Shown here: in pieces, positions 22,643 through 30,672 of the stretch
How the letters are laid out: every line of letters begins with the position of its first letter
Numbering within the stretch: position 1 is the stretch's first letter
Assembly: GCA_040756475.1 (NCBI GenBank)
Contig: JBFLZB010000015.1
Span: 1 to 43,961 of the forward strand
Source of the DNA: Thermodesulfobacteriota bacterium
GTDB taxonomy: Bacteria; Desulfobacterota; Deferrisomatia; Deferrisomatales; JACRMM01
Reading direction: 5' to 3'
Length of the DNA stretch: 43,961 nucleotides
The notes under the pieces: model-generated
Told to the model about the DNA's origin: nothing
The model's input: only the letters and a program-made list of their open reading frames with translations
Database searches by the model: none
Translations under genes and position numbers: made by a program

Positions 22643-23073
22643 CAGCGCACCGCCAGCACGGGGCACGGTGCGCACACGAGCACCTTGTGGACGACGCTCC
22701 CCAGGAAGAGCCCTTCGAAGTCCGAGAGGCCCCGGGTCCCCATGGCGATGAGGTCGCACTCCTCCACCCGCGCGGCCTCGCACACCGCCCTGGCGGGGTC
22801 TCCCTCCAGCACCCGCTCTTCGAAGGAGACCCCCGCTTCCCGAAAGATGACCCGGTAGGGCTCCATCAGCTCCTCCACCTGGGCGAGCAGGCGGTCGAGC
22901 ATCCTCTGGTAGTAGGGCTCCCCCAGGTACTCGGGCACGCCCTTGCGGCAGTGGACCAAGAGCACCTGCGCCCCGCAGAGCTTCGCCAGGGAGGCGCCGC
23001 GCCGGGCGGCTTCCCGCGCGCCCCGGGAACCGTCCACCGCAACGAGGATCTTGCGGTACTCACTCCACGCCAT
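22642..23073 (-). CDS. Universal stress protein, single UspA domain
   Basis: This 143-residue protein starts YRKILVAVDGSRGAREAARR, and its C-terminal segment is MGTRGLSDFEGLFLGSVVHK. The nucleotide-binding pattern GTRG-N9-GS is intact, so ATP binding is likely. ATG 23073 follows AAGGAGGGGC. The gene is translationally coupled to the lipocalin gene and divergent from the 41-residue membrane protein gene. It is distinct from the tandem Usp at the left end of the window. Confidence 0.9.
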   Translation of the reverse strand: MAWSEYRKILVAVDGSRGAREAARRGASLAKLCGAQVLLVHCRKGVPEYLGEPYYQRMLDRLLAQVEELMEPYRVIFREAGVSFEERVLEGDPARAVCEAARVEECDLIAMGTRGLSDFEGLFLGSVVHKVLVCAPCPVLAVR

Positions 23074-23308
23074 CTGCCCCTCCTTGCGCCTCAGCTCACT
23101 CCCCCCGGCCGCCCAGTCCCCGACAACGTACCCTCGGCAAGGGGCCCGGGCAACCTGGCTCCCGGGGTAAGCCCCCTGGGTCGGCCCGACGCGACCGGTG
23201 GGCGCTTCTTCCCTCCGGGCAACCGCAGGTCTTGGGCAACTCAGGAATTCCCGCTCTGGTGCCGATGTGTAATCCCGTGTCCTGATCCACAGGCAGGGAG
23301 GCCCGGCC

Positions 23309-23434
23309 ATGTCCAGGGACGTCGTGATGCTCCTCGCGTTCGCCGTGCTCGTCTGGGTGGCAGCCCATCTGGGCAGTCGCCCCGGCGACCGCCCGGGGCG
23401 GGGCGGCGAAGGAGGGGGACCGGGGGAGGACTGA
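23309..23434 (+). CDS. 41-residue single-span membrane protein
   Basis: ATG 23309 follows AGGGAGG at seven bases. The product has a hydrophobic helix (VVMLLAFAVLVWVAAHLG) and then a Gly/Pro/Arg-rich tail ending GGPGED. No family is recognised. A TGTAAT hexamer at 23268-23273 may be its -10 element, though no -35 partner was found. It is isolated, divergent from the stress-protein gene and convergent with the hybrid kinase gene. Confidence 0.45.
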   Translation: MSRDVVMLLAFAVLVWVAAHLGSRPGDRPGRGGEGGGPGED

Positions 23435-23772
23435 TCCCCCTCGGCCAGGAGCCAGCACGCCCCCCGTCCTGGGGCAGGATCCGAGAGCCCTGGACCGCCT
23501 CTCGTCGCACCTCTCCGACCCAACCGCGCACCGGTTCTGTTTGACCCGTGTGGGTTCGTGTCACGGCGGAGAGTCCGCAACACGGCTGTGTCACCCGGAG
23601 CGGCGCACCGCTGTGCGCCTCGAGGGACGAGCGCCACCCCCGCGCGGGCGCACGCCGTGCGCCCCTACGCACCCCGCCACCAAATGCCGCTGCGCAGGAG
23701 CGCGACCCTGCGTGCACATCGGAGCCGGGCTCCCACGACTTGGCCTCCGGCCGAACGGACGGTCCGAGGCCC
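23435..23772. other. Convergent intergenic region with two matching hairpins
   Basis: These 338 bases hold no supported gene. Two perfect hairpins share a core: GGCGCAC-CGCT-GTGCGCC at 23602-23619 and GGGCGCAC-GCC-GTGCGCCC at 23646-23664. They look like members of a REP-type hairpin family and may act as a bidirectional terminator between the small membrane protein gene and the hybrid kinase gene. Confidence 0.5.
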
Positions 23773-26304
23773 TCACGCCCGGTGCAGCGCCCCCTGCACG
23801 GCTTCCAGGAGGCTGCTCAGCCGGAAGGGCTTGCGCAGAAAGCCCTGGACGGCTTCCTGAAGCGCCGTCCGCTCCGCCCCCATGGGAGAGACCCCGCTCG
23901 CGATGAGCACCGGCCCGCCAAACCCCAGAGCCCGCAGCTGGCGCAGGCACTCGGTACCCCCCATTCCGGGCATGTTGAGGTCGAGGATCACCAGGTCGAT
24001 ACTCGCCCCCCGGGCGCGCAACTCCTCCAAGGCGGCTTCTCCGCTGTCCGCGGTGAGCACGGTGTAGCCGGCTCCCGCCAGCAGGTCGTGGCCCAGGCTG
24101 CGCAGCAGCTCCTCGTCGTCGACCAGAAGCAGGGTCTCCGAACCGCGTCGCACCGGGGGCGGGGGCGCGGGCGGTTCGGGCACCGGTCCGGCCCCGTCGT
24201 GGGCGGGCAGGCAGATGCGAAACTTCGAGCCCTGCCCCGGCGCACTCTCGCAGGCCAGTGCCCCCCCGTGGGCCTTCACGATGCCGTACACCATGGCCAG
24301 GCCGAGCCCGGTGCCCTTTCCCACCTCCTTCGTCGTGAAGAAGGGCTCGTAGATGTGCTCCAGGGTGGCGGCGTCCATCCCGCAGCCGTTGTCGGCGAAG
24401 CACAGCTCCACGTAAGCGCCGGGCGCCAGGCCCGCGGCGGAAGCCGCGTCAGGCGCCAGCACCAGGTTGCGCGTCTCGATGCGGATGCTGCCGCCCGCCG
24501 GCATGGCGTCCCTTGCGTTCACCCCCAGATTGACGAGCACCTGCTCCATCTGGCCGGGGTCGGCCCACACCGGCCGCAGCTCCGGCTCGAGGGAGGTGCG
24601 GATCTCGATCATCCTGGGCAGCGCACGCTCCAGGAGCTCCACCGAGTGCCGCACCTCCTGGTTGAGGTCCACGTGCCGCGGGCGGCTCTCCAGACGCCGG
24701 CTGAACGCCAGGAGCTGCCGGGTCAGGTCGGCCGCCCGGTCTGCCGCGAGCTCGATCTTCTTGAGCCTTGCGTAGTCCGGGTGTTCCTCGGCCTTGCCCA
24801 GGAGGAGCATCTCCGTGTAGCCCGAGATGGACTGGAGCAGGTTGTTGAAGTCGTGGGCCACCCCTCCCGAGAGGGTGCCGATGGCTTCCATCTTCTGGGC
24901 CTGGATGAGCTGCTCCCGCAGCCTCCCCTTCTCCTCCTCGGCGTGGCGCCGCTCCGTCACGTCCCGGCTCACCCCCCGCAGACCGAGAAACTCGCCCTGT
25001 GCTCCGTAGACCGGCTGCCATCCCGACTCGATCGCCACCGGCCGGCCGTCCCGGTGGGCAAGCACCGCTTCGACGCTGTTCGCCGGGCGCCTCGCACCCA
25101 GCGCCTCGGCGTAGGGGCGCGCCACACGGGCCGCCTCGTGGGGGGGCAAGAGCTCCAGGAAGCCCTGTCCCAGGATCTCGGCGGGCCTCCAGCCGAGCAT
25201 CGTTTCCACCACGGGGCTCGAATAGGTGAACCGCCCGTCGGGATCGGTCTCCCAGACCCACTCGGCCAGGCTCTCCACCAGCCGCTTGTATTTTTCCTCG
25301 GACGCGATGAGCCGGGTGAGGGTCTCTCGGAGATTGCCGGAGAGATCCCGCAGGAAGACGGCCAGGTCCCCGAACTCGTCCTCGGGCACCCGTTCCAGCC
25401 CGTAGTCGTACTGGCCCGCCCGAATCGAGCCGATGGCGTAGCGGATGTCCGCCAGAAAGCGCCCCAGGTATCGGGTGACCCGGTGCCACAGGCCGAAGGT
25501 GAGGATCACGGCCAGGAGCACCAACCCCAGGATGGTGCCTCGCAGTCGCGCCTGGTGCGCCTGGCTCTCCCGGGAGATCGCCTGGATGGTGGCCGCCGCC
25601 ACCTGCGTGAAGCGCGCCCCGGTATCCCGGAGAAACCCTTCCCGATCCAGGATACCCAGGTAGTTCAGGTGGGCCGCCTCGGCGCCCTGCACCAGGGATC
25701 GCAGACCGGCGCCGAAATCGGGGGCGAGCCCCTGGCCGTCCAAGCCCTGCGCCAGCCGGCGAAGCTCTCCGATCGCAGCGAGATCGCGGCCGTGATACAC
25801 CTTGTCCGCTAGAATCTGTGCCCGCAGGAGCAGCCCCAGCGCCCGCAGCGTGTCGTCGTCTACCCGGGCATCCAGATCCGCGTGGAGCTTCGCCACCAAG
25901 GCTCGGCTCTCGGCCTCTCTCCTCCCGTCCTCCGCGTATCGGACGAAGAGCTCTTCATAGGCTGCCCGATAGTAGCCCAGGTAGGTGGGCACGCTCTCGA
26001 GCCCCGCCCGCAGCTCCTCGGGCAGATCTCGGCTGAGGCGCCCCACACGCTCCGCCAGGTGCAGGGCCTGTGCGAACTCCTCGCGGAACCGGCTCCCGCT
26101 CTCCTCCGAACCGTGCGGGCCCAGGCCGCGGTTGAAGGCTCCGAGCTTCTCCACCTGGAGCTGGAAATCCTGGAGCCACTGCACCTCCTCCGCCGCCCGG
26201 CGCAGGTCCCGAAGCCCTTCGTACACCACCAGCCCCAGCACGGCCGTGACCGCCATTAGACTGGAGAAGACGATGAAGACCTTTCGGGAGAGCGGAAGGC
26301 GCAT
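23773..26304 (-). CDS. Hybrid sensor histidine kinase with PAS and receiver domains
   Basis: This 843-residue membrane kinase has a membrane segment at about 8-28, a long helical periplasmic sensor (about 30-255) and a second membrane segment at about 257-277. A HAMP-like linker follows, then a PAS domain (about 345-455; [24 protein letters not shown]). The HisKA domain has the acceptor at His484 ([11 protein letters not shown]), the HATPase has [18 protein letters not shown] and GTGLGLAM, and the C-terminal receiver has Asp775 in [11 protein letters not shown]. It starts three bases after a lipoprotein solute-binding gene, so the binding protein probably feeds it. No separate output regulator gene lies nearby; the receiver may relay to a distant protein. 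Confidence 0.93.
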   Translation of the reverse strand: MRLPLSRKVFIVFSSLMAVTAVLGLVVYEGLRDLRRAAEEVQWLQDFQLQVEKLGAFNRGLGPHGSEESGSRFREEFAQALHLAERVGRLSRDLPEELRAGLESVPTYLGYYRAAYEELFVRYAEDGRREAESRALVAKLHADLDARVDDDTLRALGLLLRAQILADKVYHGRDLAAIGELRRLAQGLDGQGLAPDFGAGLRSLVQGAEAAHLNYLGILDREGFLRDTGARFTQVAAATIQAISRESQAHQARLRGTILGLVLLAVILTFGLWHRVTRYLGRFLADIRYAIGSIRAGQYDYGLERVPEDEFGDLAVFLRDLSGNLRETLTRLIASEEKYKRLVESLAEWVWETDPDGRFTYSSPVVETMLGWRPAEILGQGFLELLPPHEAARVARPYAEALGARRPANSVEAVLAHRDGRPVAIESGWQPVYGAQGEFLGLRGVSRDVTERRHAEEEKGRLREQLIQAQKMEAIGTLSGGVAHDFNNLLQSISGYTEMLLLGKAEEHPDYARLKKIELAADRAADLTRQLLAFSRRLESRPRHVDLNQEVRHSVELLERALPRMIEIRTSLEPELRPVWADPGQMEQVLVNLGVNARDAMPAGGSIRIETRNLVLAPDAASAAGLAPGAYVELCFADNGCGMDAATLEHIYEPFFTTKEVGKGTGLGLAMVYGIVKAHGGALACESAPGQGSKFRICLPAHDGAGPVPEPPAPPPPVRRGSETLLLVDDEELLRSLGHDLLAGAGYTVLTADSGEAALEELRARGASIDLVILDLNMPGMGGTECLRQLRALGFGGPVLIASGVSPMGAERTALQEAVQGFLRKPFRLSSLLEAVQGALHRA

Positions 26305-26307
26305 GGG

Positions 26308-27432
26308 CTAGAGTCGGCTCCGGGCGCGGCGAAACACGTGCAGGTCGTACAGGGTGGCTTCGAGCTCCCCGCGCCGATAGGCTTGGCCCACCCGCCCCCC
26401 CAGGAGCCCCCGGGCCGTCATGGCCCGCACCCAGGCCTGGGCGCCCTGGTCCCAGGCGGCGTCCAGCTCCGTGGTGAAGTGGATCGTGGACAGCGAGCGC
26501 TGCTCCACGGCGGCCGATCCGTCGAGCCACTGCGCCACCACGGGGGCTGCTTCCTCGGGCTCTTCGGCCAGGTACCGGGTAGCGCGCAGCAGCAGTGCCA
26601 AGAGATGCTCCACCGCGGGCCCCTGGGCCTGGAGCACCCCGGAGCGCGCCGCAACGGCACAGCAGGGATAGGGCCCCGCCTGCTCGAAGGGTGTTCCCTC
26701 GAGGAAGGTCACGAGCCTGCCTTTGCCCTGCTCCTCGGCCATGGCCACGTAGGGCTGCATGGCCACGAAGCCGTCCACCAGACCGTTTTCCAGCGCCGGA
26801 ATGAGATTGCCGGGCCCGTGGAGGTTGAGCAGGACGACCTGGGCATCGGTGTCATCGAGCTGGTCCGCGTACCGAAGGCCTTCCGCCTGAAGCCCCTCCC
26901 CGAACACGAGGCCCTGCACCGACACCGCCGCCGTGTAGCCGATCCGCACCGGCGAGCCGCGGCCGCGAGCCAGCGCGACGAACTCCCCCCAGCTCTCCAC
27001 GGCGAGCCCCGGGTGCACCACCAGGGCCGCCCCACCGGCCATCACCGGCGCGATGATCCGCAGGGGGGCGCCGCGGTCGATGGCCTCCACCAGAGCGGGG
27101 AAACCGCCGAAGGCCACGTCGAACTGGTCCTCCGCCAGGCGCCGGACGAGCTCCTGACCTCCGGTGCTCGAACCGACCCGAACGCGCGCCACCGCGCGCC
27201 CCTGGGCCACCAGCTCGTACTCGGCGCGGTCGACCACCTCCCGCAGGTACACGCCGCCGTGCTCGCGAAAGTAGGCGGCATTGCGGGCGGCCACATACAG
27301 GGGGGCGTGGTGGTCGTGAAGGGCGTGGCCCAGCCGGATTACCGGCAGATCGCCTCCCCCCTGCCGGCATGCGGCTGCGCCCAACAGCGCGCACAGGAGC
27401 ACGGCCCCACCCGGCCAACGGACCATCCCCAT
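26308..27432 (-). CDS. NMT1/SsuA-like solute-binding lipoprotein
   Basis: This 374-residue protein has a lipoprotein signal (LLCALLGAAAC) and a periplasmic binding domain of the nitrate/taurine/thiamine-precursor class: GHALHDHHAPLYVAAR, FDVAFGGFPALVEAI, GYTAAVSVQG and GLVDGFVAMQPYV. No transporter genes accompany it. It sits three bases upstream of a hybrid histidine kinase gene, so it more likely presents a ligand to that sensor than feeds a transporter. ATG 27432 follows GGAGGAG. The ligand cannot be told from sequence. Confidence 0.85.
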   Translation of the reverse strand: MGMVRWPGGAVLLCALLGAAACRQGGGDLPVIRLGHALHDHHAPLYVAARNAAYFREHGGVYLREVVDRAEYELVAQGRAVARVRVGSSTGGQELVRRLAEDQFDVAFGGFPALVEAIDRGAPLRIIAPVMAGGAALVVHPGLAVESWGEFVALARGRGSPVRIGYTAAVSVQGLVFGEGLQAEGLRYADQLDDTDAQVVLLNLHGPGNLIPALENGLVDGFVAMQPYVAMAEEQGKGRLVTFLEGTPFEQAGPYPCCAVAARSGVLQAQGPAVEHLLALLLRATRYLAEEPEEAAPVVAQWLDGSAAVEQRSLSTIHFTTELDAAWDQGAQAWVRAMTARGLLGGRVGQAYRRGELEATLYDLHVFRRARSRL

Positions 27433-27611
27433 CGGTCTCCTCCGTCCGACCCCTCACCCAAGCCCGGGAGGCTCGCGCCCGCAGCTTGAGCCCTGTTTCA
27501 CAGACATGGGGTAAGAATCGGCCAAAGAACGATTCATCTCAAGGGGGAAATGGGGGGTTCCCCTGCCCCCGCACAATTGCTCCTTGCCTTTTCCCGGGAA
27601 CCTGTAGTTTC
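27433..27611. other. Divergent intergenic region, lower GC
   Basis: This region separates the solute-binding gene (minus) from the acyltransferase gene (plus). It marks the left edge of a stretch of visibly lower GC. An imperfect palindrome, GGGGAA-N8-TTCCCC, lies at 27544-27563. I see no clear -35/-10 or -24/-12 pair. Confidence 0.4.
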
Positions 27612-28442
27612 ATGCCATGGGCCAAAAAAAACACAGACCCGGGATGCGGAGGGGACCCGGCGGTTGCAGTGGGAGCGAAGGGGTTGAGCGATCTCCTGAA
27701 CGCCTTCAACGACCACTTCGAGCTCGTCTTCGCCAACACGCCCGAACTGCTGGACGAGGTGTTTCGACTTCGGTACCGAACCATTTGCGAGGACATGCAG
27801 GTGCCGGGGTACGAACCCTGGCGCTATCCCGATGGGAGGGAGGTCGATACATACGACGCACGTTCCGCCCACTGCCTCATTCGTCACCGGAGCACGGGAC
27901 AGGCGGCAGGGTGTGTCCGCCTGATCCTGGCACCCATCGATGATCCGTCTCAACCGTTCCCCATCGAATCGGTTTCGGGAGGACGCTTCGACCCCGCCAA
28001 AGTGAATCCCGCCCTGCTCCCACGCGGCGACACGGCAGAGATTTCCCGCCTGATCGTACCAAGGCTCCTCAAGAACGCCGACGGGAAGGTATCTCCCCAC
28101 CGGAGTCCAGCTTTCCCGTTCCCTGTGCTGGGACTGCTCGCTGCGGTAATGCGTCTGTCCTCCGCTCACGGCGTGACCCACCTCTATGCCATCATGGAAC
28201 CCTTGCTCAACCGCTTACTTCGGCGGTTCTCTCTGCACTTCGAACCCATCGCCCCACCCATCGAGTATCATGGAGTCCGACAGGCTCACCTCGGGGTGGT
28301 GGCAGACGTGATGAGCCGCGCCTACCGGGAGCGGCGCGAGGTTTGGAACCTTCTGACGGACGCCGGCCGCTGCGCCCCGGAAGGAAACCACTGGTCGACG
28401 CCCGACGAACCCCGAGTCGCGGTCGCGGCCGGACAAAGGTAG
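27612..28442 (+). CDS. PEP-CTERM/exosortase-associated acyltransferase-like protein
   Basis: This protein of about 276 residues has the GNAT-like fold of the acyltransferase family found with PEP-CTERM/exosortase systems, related to autoinducer synthases: FELVFANTPELLDEVFRLRY, REVDTYDARSAHCLIRH, GCVRLIL and AEISRLIV. The C-terminal part has THLYAIMEPLLNRLLRR. No exosortase, PEP-CTERM protein or polysaccharide genes are in the window, so it is an orphan here. ATG 27612 is the likeliest start but lacks a good ribosome site; a TTG about 70 bases downstream before SDLLNAFN is possible. GC content is visibly lower than in the left half of the window. The substrate is unknown. Confidence 0.75.
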   Translation: MPWAKKNTDPGCGGDPAVAVGAKGLSDLLNAFNDHFELVFANTPELLDEVFRLRYRTICEDMQVPGYEPWRYPDGREVDTYDARSAHCLIRHRSTGQAAGCVRLILAPIDDPSQPFPIESVSGGRFDPAKVNPALLPRGDTAEISRLIVPRLLKNADGKVSPHRSPAFPFPVLGLLAAVMRLSSAHGVTHLYAIMEPLLNRLLRRFSLHFEPIAPPIEYHGVRQAHLGVVADVMSRAYRERREVWNLLTDAGRCAPEGNHWSTPDEPRVAVAAGQR

Positions 28443-28908
28443 CGGGGTGCGCCAAGATCCGTTCGGACGTAACCGGCCGGCCGCTCTCTATCCGAAGGAC
28501 AACGAGAAGCGAGTGTAGGAGCCTGCTCCCGCAGGCGACTTGCCGCGCTAACGGCAGGGGGAACGGTCGGCCTTCGGCCGAAATCGCCAGCAGGAGCTGG
28601 CTCCTACAGAGGAACCGGAACGGATCCGCGCTCGACCGGTTACGCCCAATCCGTTCCCGCACCGGAACGGGCCGGCATATCCGGACACCCGCCCTATCCC
28701 CTCCCCCCTCCCATGACCTCCCACATCCCTTGCGCGGCCGTGCCCCCGAGCCACAATGGCTCTAAAGTCATGGGGCGTTGCGGGCGAAGAGTAGGGTTGC
28801 CCCCCAACTCCATGGACTGCTGAGGCTTCCTGGCAGGCTTGCCCGACCCCACGCGAGCCGTAGCACCGGATTCCCGGCAGCGTCGCTTCCCGTCGGCGAG
28901 AACATGGC
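28443..28908. other. Intergenic region with a REP-like doublet
   Basis: About 465 bases without a supported gene. The main feature is the inverted repeat at 28514-28608. The remainder has mixed composition and some out-of-frame ORFs without ribosome sites. Confidence 0.5.
28514..28608. repeat. REP/REPIN-like inverted repeat
   Basis: TGTAGGAGCctGCTCCcGCAG starts at 28514, and its imperfect complement ends with GCAGGAGCtGGCTCCTACA at 28608. Between the arms is a small perfect hairpin (TCGGCCttcGGCCGA). This is the layout of two REP sequences in opposite orientation, mobilised elsewhere by REP-associated tyrosine transposases. The TGTAGGAGC-type end is common to many proteobacterial REP families. 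Confidence 0.65.
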
Positions 28909-29436
28909 ATGAAGGCAGTCTGCGGTACCGTGCCGAAAGCTGGTTGGACCCGCATCGTCCCGGAAGCAATCCTCCAGCTTCGGAGGCCGGACGCCGCGCG
29001 CCGCTCCCCTCGGTGGAACCGAAGTACCTTGCTGGCAATGGCGGTAGCGGGAATCCTCTGCCTAGCGTCCGCCAGTTTCGCGCAAGAGGTTGTAGTCCAT
29101 CCCACGGTGGCGGAAACCACGATTTCGCGCAACGTATTGCGGGCGATTTTCGGGATGCGACTGAGAACTTGGGGGGACGGCACGCCAATTGTGGTCTTTG
29201 TATTGGATGACCGGTCAAAGGTTCATGACTCGTTCAGCAAGATGAAACTCAACATATTTCCCCATCAACTTCGGCAGGCCTGGGATCGACTCGTCTATTC
29301 AGGAACAGGGCAGGCGCCAATTTCTCTGCAATCCGAGCTGGAAATGAGAGCCAGGGTTGCAGCAACTCCGGGAGGGATCGGCTACCTCTCGAATGAGTGG
29401 ATCGATGAAACGGTACGCGTACTCGATGTCCAATAG
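28909..29436 (+). CDS. PstS-like periplasmic substrate-binding domain protein
   Basis: This protein of about 175 residues has a hydrophobic signal (LLAMAVAGILCLASASFAQ) followed by a compact binding-protein-like domain: VVHPTVAETTISRNVLRAIF, TWGDGTPIVVFVL, NIFPHQLRQAWDRLVYSGTG and GGIGYLSNEW. Similar short PstS-like proteins occur beside porins and cyclic-di-GMP genes. ATG 28909 gives an unusually long region before the signal; a start nearer 29038 (ATG) or 29029 (TTG) may be real, but none has a good ribosome site. It overlaps the porin gene by 11 bases. Codon use is less GC-rich than in most of the window. It may bind phosphate or another anion; it lacks transporter partners. Confidence 0.7.
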   Translation: MKAVCGTVPKAGWTRIVPEAILQLRRPDAARRSPRWNRSTLLAMAVAGILCLASASFAQEVVVHPTVAETTISRNVLRAIFGMRLRTWGDGTPIVVFVLDDRSKVHDSFSKMKLNIFPHQLRQAWDRLVYSGTGQAPISLQSELEMRARVAATPGGIGYLSNEWIDETVRVLDVQ

Positions 29437-30652
29437 GCGGCGAGGGAGAGTTTCTGCCTTCCTCTCACCCATGATTGGGTTGGCCCTGCTGTTCGGTCCA
29501 GCCACATCGCGTGCCATCGAATTGCAGGGAATCCCGGGCACCTTTCAAATTCACGGATTCCTGTCTCAGGCATACGTTCTTACGACGGGAAACGACTTCT
29601 TTGGTCAGAGCGAGACGCGCGACGGTGGAAGCTTCGATTTTCGCGAGATCGGTATAAACGCATCATGGAGGACGAGTCCGTGGTTTCAGGTTTCCGCCCA
29701 AGGGCTGTCCCGTTGGGCGGGAGACGGGGACAACGGCCAGCCGAGGCTGGACCACGGCTTCCTGGACCTGAGCCCTGTCACAACCAAGTCCGATCTGTGG
29801 GGCATTCGGGTGGGTCGGGTCCCCACTCCCTTCGGTCTCTACAACGAGACGAGGGATGTTCCCATCACTCGCCCCAGCATCCTGCTACCACAGTCGATCT
29901 ATTTCGACAGGGTCAGGGACGTCCTGCTATCGGCCGACAGTGCCCACGTCTACGGCGAACGCCGGACTGATTTCGGTGACTTCTTCGTCCAGGCAGGGGC
30001 AGGTTGGCTGCGCTTGCGTGGCGACGAGAACGAGATCGCGCTCCTTGGGATGGCAGCCCCAGGGCACCTGGAAAGCGACATCTCCTATTTGGGCAGGCTC
30101 ATGTACGAGAAGGAAGGAGGTCGGCTGCGTCTGGCCTTTTCACTGGCTGAAGCAAACGTCGACTATGAACGGGGCGCACAGGATTTAATTCCTGACGGAT
30201 CCATCCGATTTCGCCCATATATCCTATCGGCCCAGTACAACGCCGAGCGATTGAGCCTGACCGGCGAATACGCGCTTCGCCAGTTCCAAAGCAGTGGTTT
30301 CGGCCAAAGCACCACCCGGGTCACCGGCGAAAGCTACTACCTCCAGGCGGCGTACCGCTTCGCACAGGGCTGGGAGGCGATGGCGCGGTATGACGTGTTG
30401 TACAGCGACCGGTCGGACCGGGATGGGAAGGACTTCGAAGCCCAGACCCGGGGGACGGTGCCGGCCCACACCCGCTTTGCGAAGGACCTTACGGTGGGGC
30501 TGCGCTGGGACATCACGCCCCACTGGATGGCCCGGGTCGAGTACCACCTGGTGGACGGCACCGCGTGGCTGCCGCGGCTCGACAACCGGGACACGGCGGA
30601 CCTGGAGCGCTACTGGAATCTCTTCTCGGCCCTCGTGTCGTTCCACTTCTGA
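29426..30652 (+). CDS. Outer-membrane beta-barrel porin
   Basis: This 408-residue protein has an N-terminal signal (SAFLSPMIGLALLFGPATSR), alternating hydrophobic/polar strands rich in Tyr, Trp and Arg, and a C-terminal Phe (LVSFHF), all typical of an outer-membrane barrel. Visible strands include FQIHGFLSQAYVL, GINASWRTSPWFQVSAQGL and LTGEYALRQFQ. It overlaps the PstS-like gene and precedes a membrane EAL protein. ATG 29426 gives the shorter overlap; ATG 29405 (MKRYAYSM) is possible. The first two thirds have lower GC than the last third, with the change near 30300. Function is inferred to be anion or organic solute passage. Confidence 0.8.
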   Translation: MSNRRRGRVSAFLSPMIGLALLFGPATSRAIELQGIPGTFQIHGFLSQAYVLTTGNDFFGQSETRDGGSFDFREIGINASWRTSPWFQVSAQGLSRWAGDGDNGQPRLDHGFLDLSPVTTKSDLWGIRVGRVPTPFGLYNETRDVPITRPSILLPQSIYFDRVRDVLLSADSAHVYGERRTDFGDFFVQAGAGWLRLRGDENEIALLGMAAPGHLESDISYLGRLMYEKEGGRLRLAFSLAEANVDYERGAQDLIPDGSIRFRPYILSAQYNAERLSLTGEYALRQFQSSGFGQSTTRVTGESYYLQAAYRFAQGWEAMARYDVLYSDRSDRDGKDFEAQTRGTVPAHTRFAKDLTVGLRWDITPHWMARVEYHLVDGTAWLPRLDNRDTADLERYWNLFSALVSFHF

Positions 30653-30672
30653 GAGAAAGGCCCCGGCCCCCT

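Noticed and set aside
27560-27590. Sigma-54 promoter before the acyltransferase gene
   Set aside because: GCAC and TTGC elements are present but at wrong spacing; no -24/-12 pair fits.
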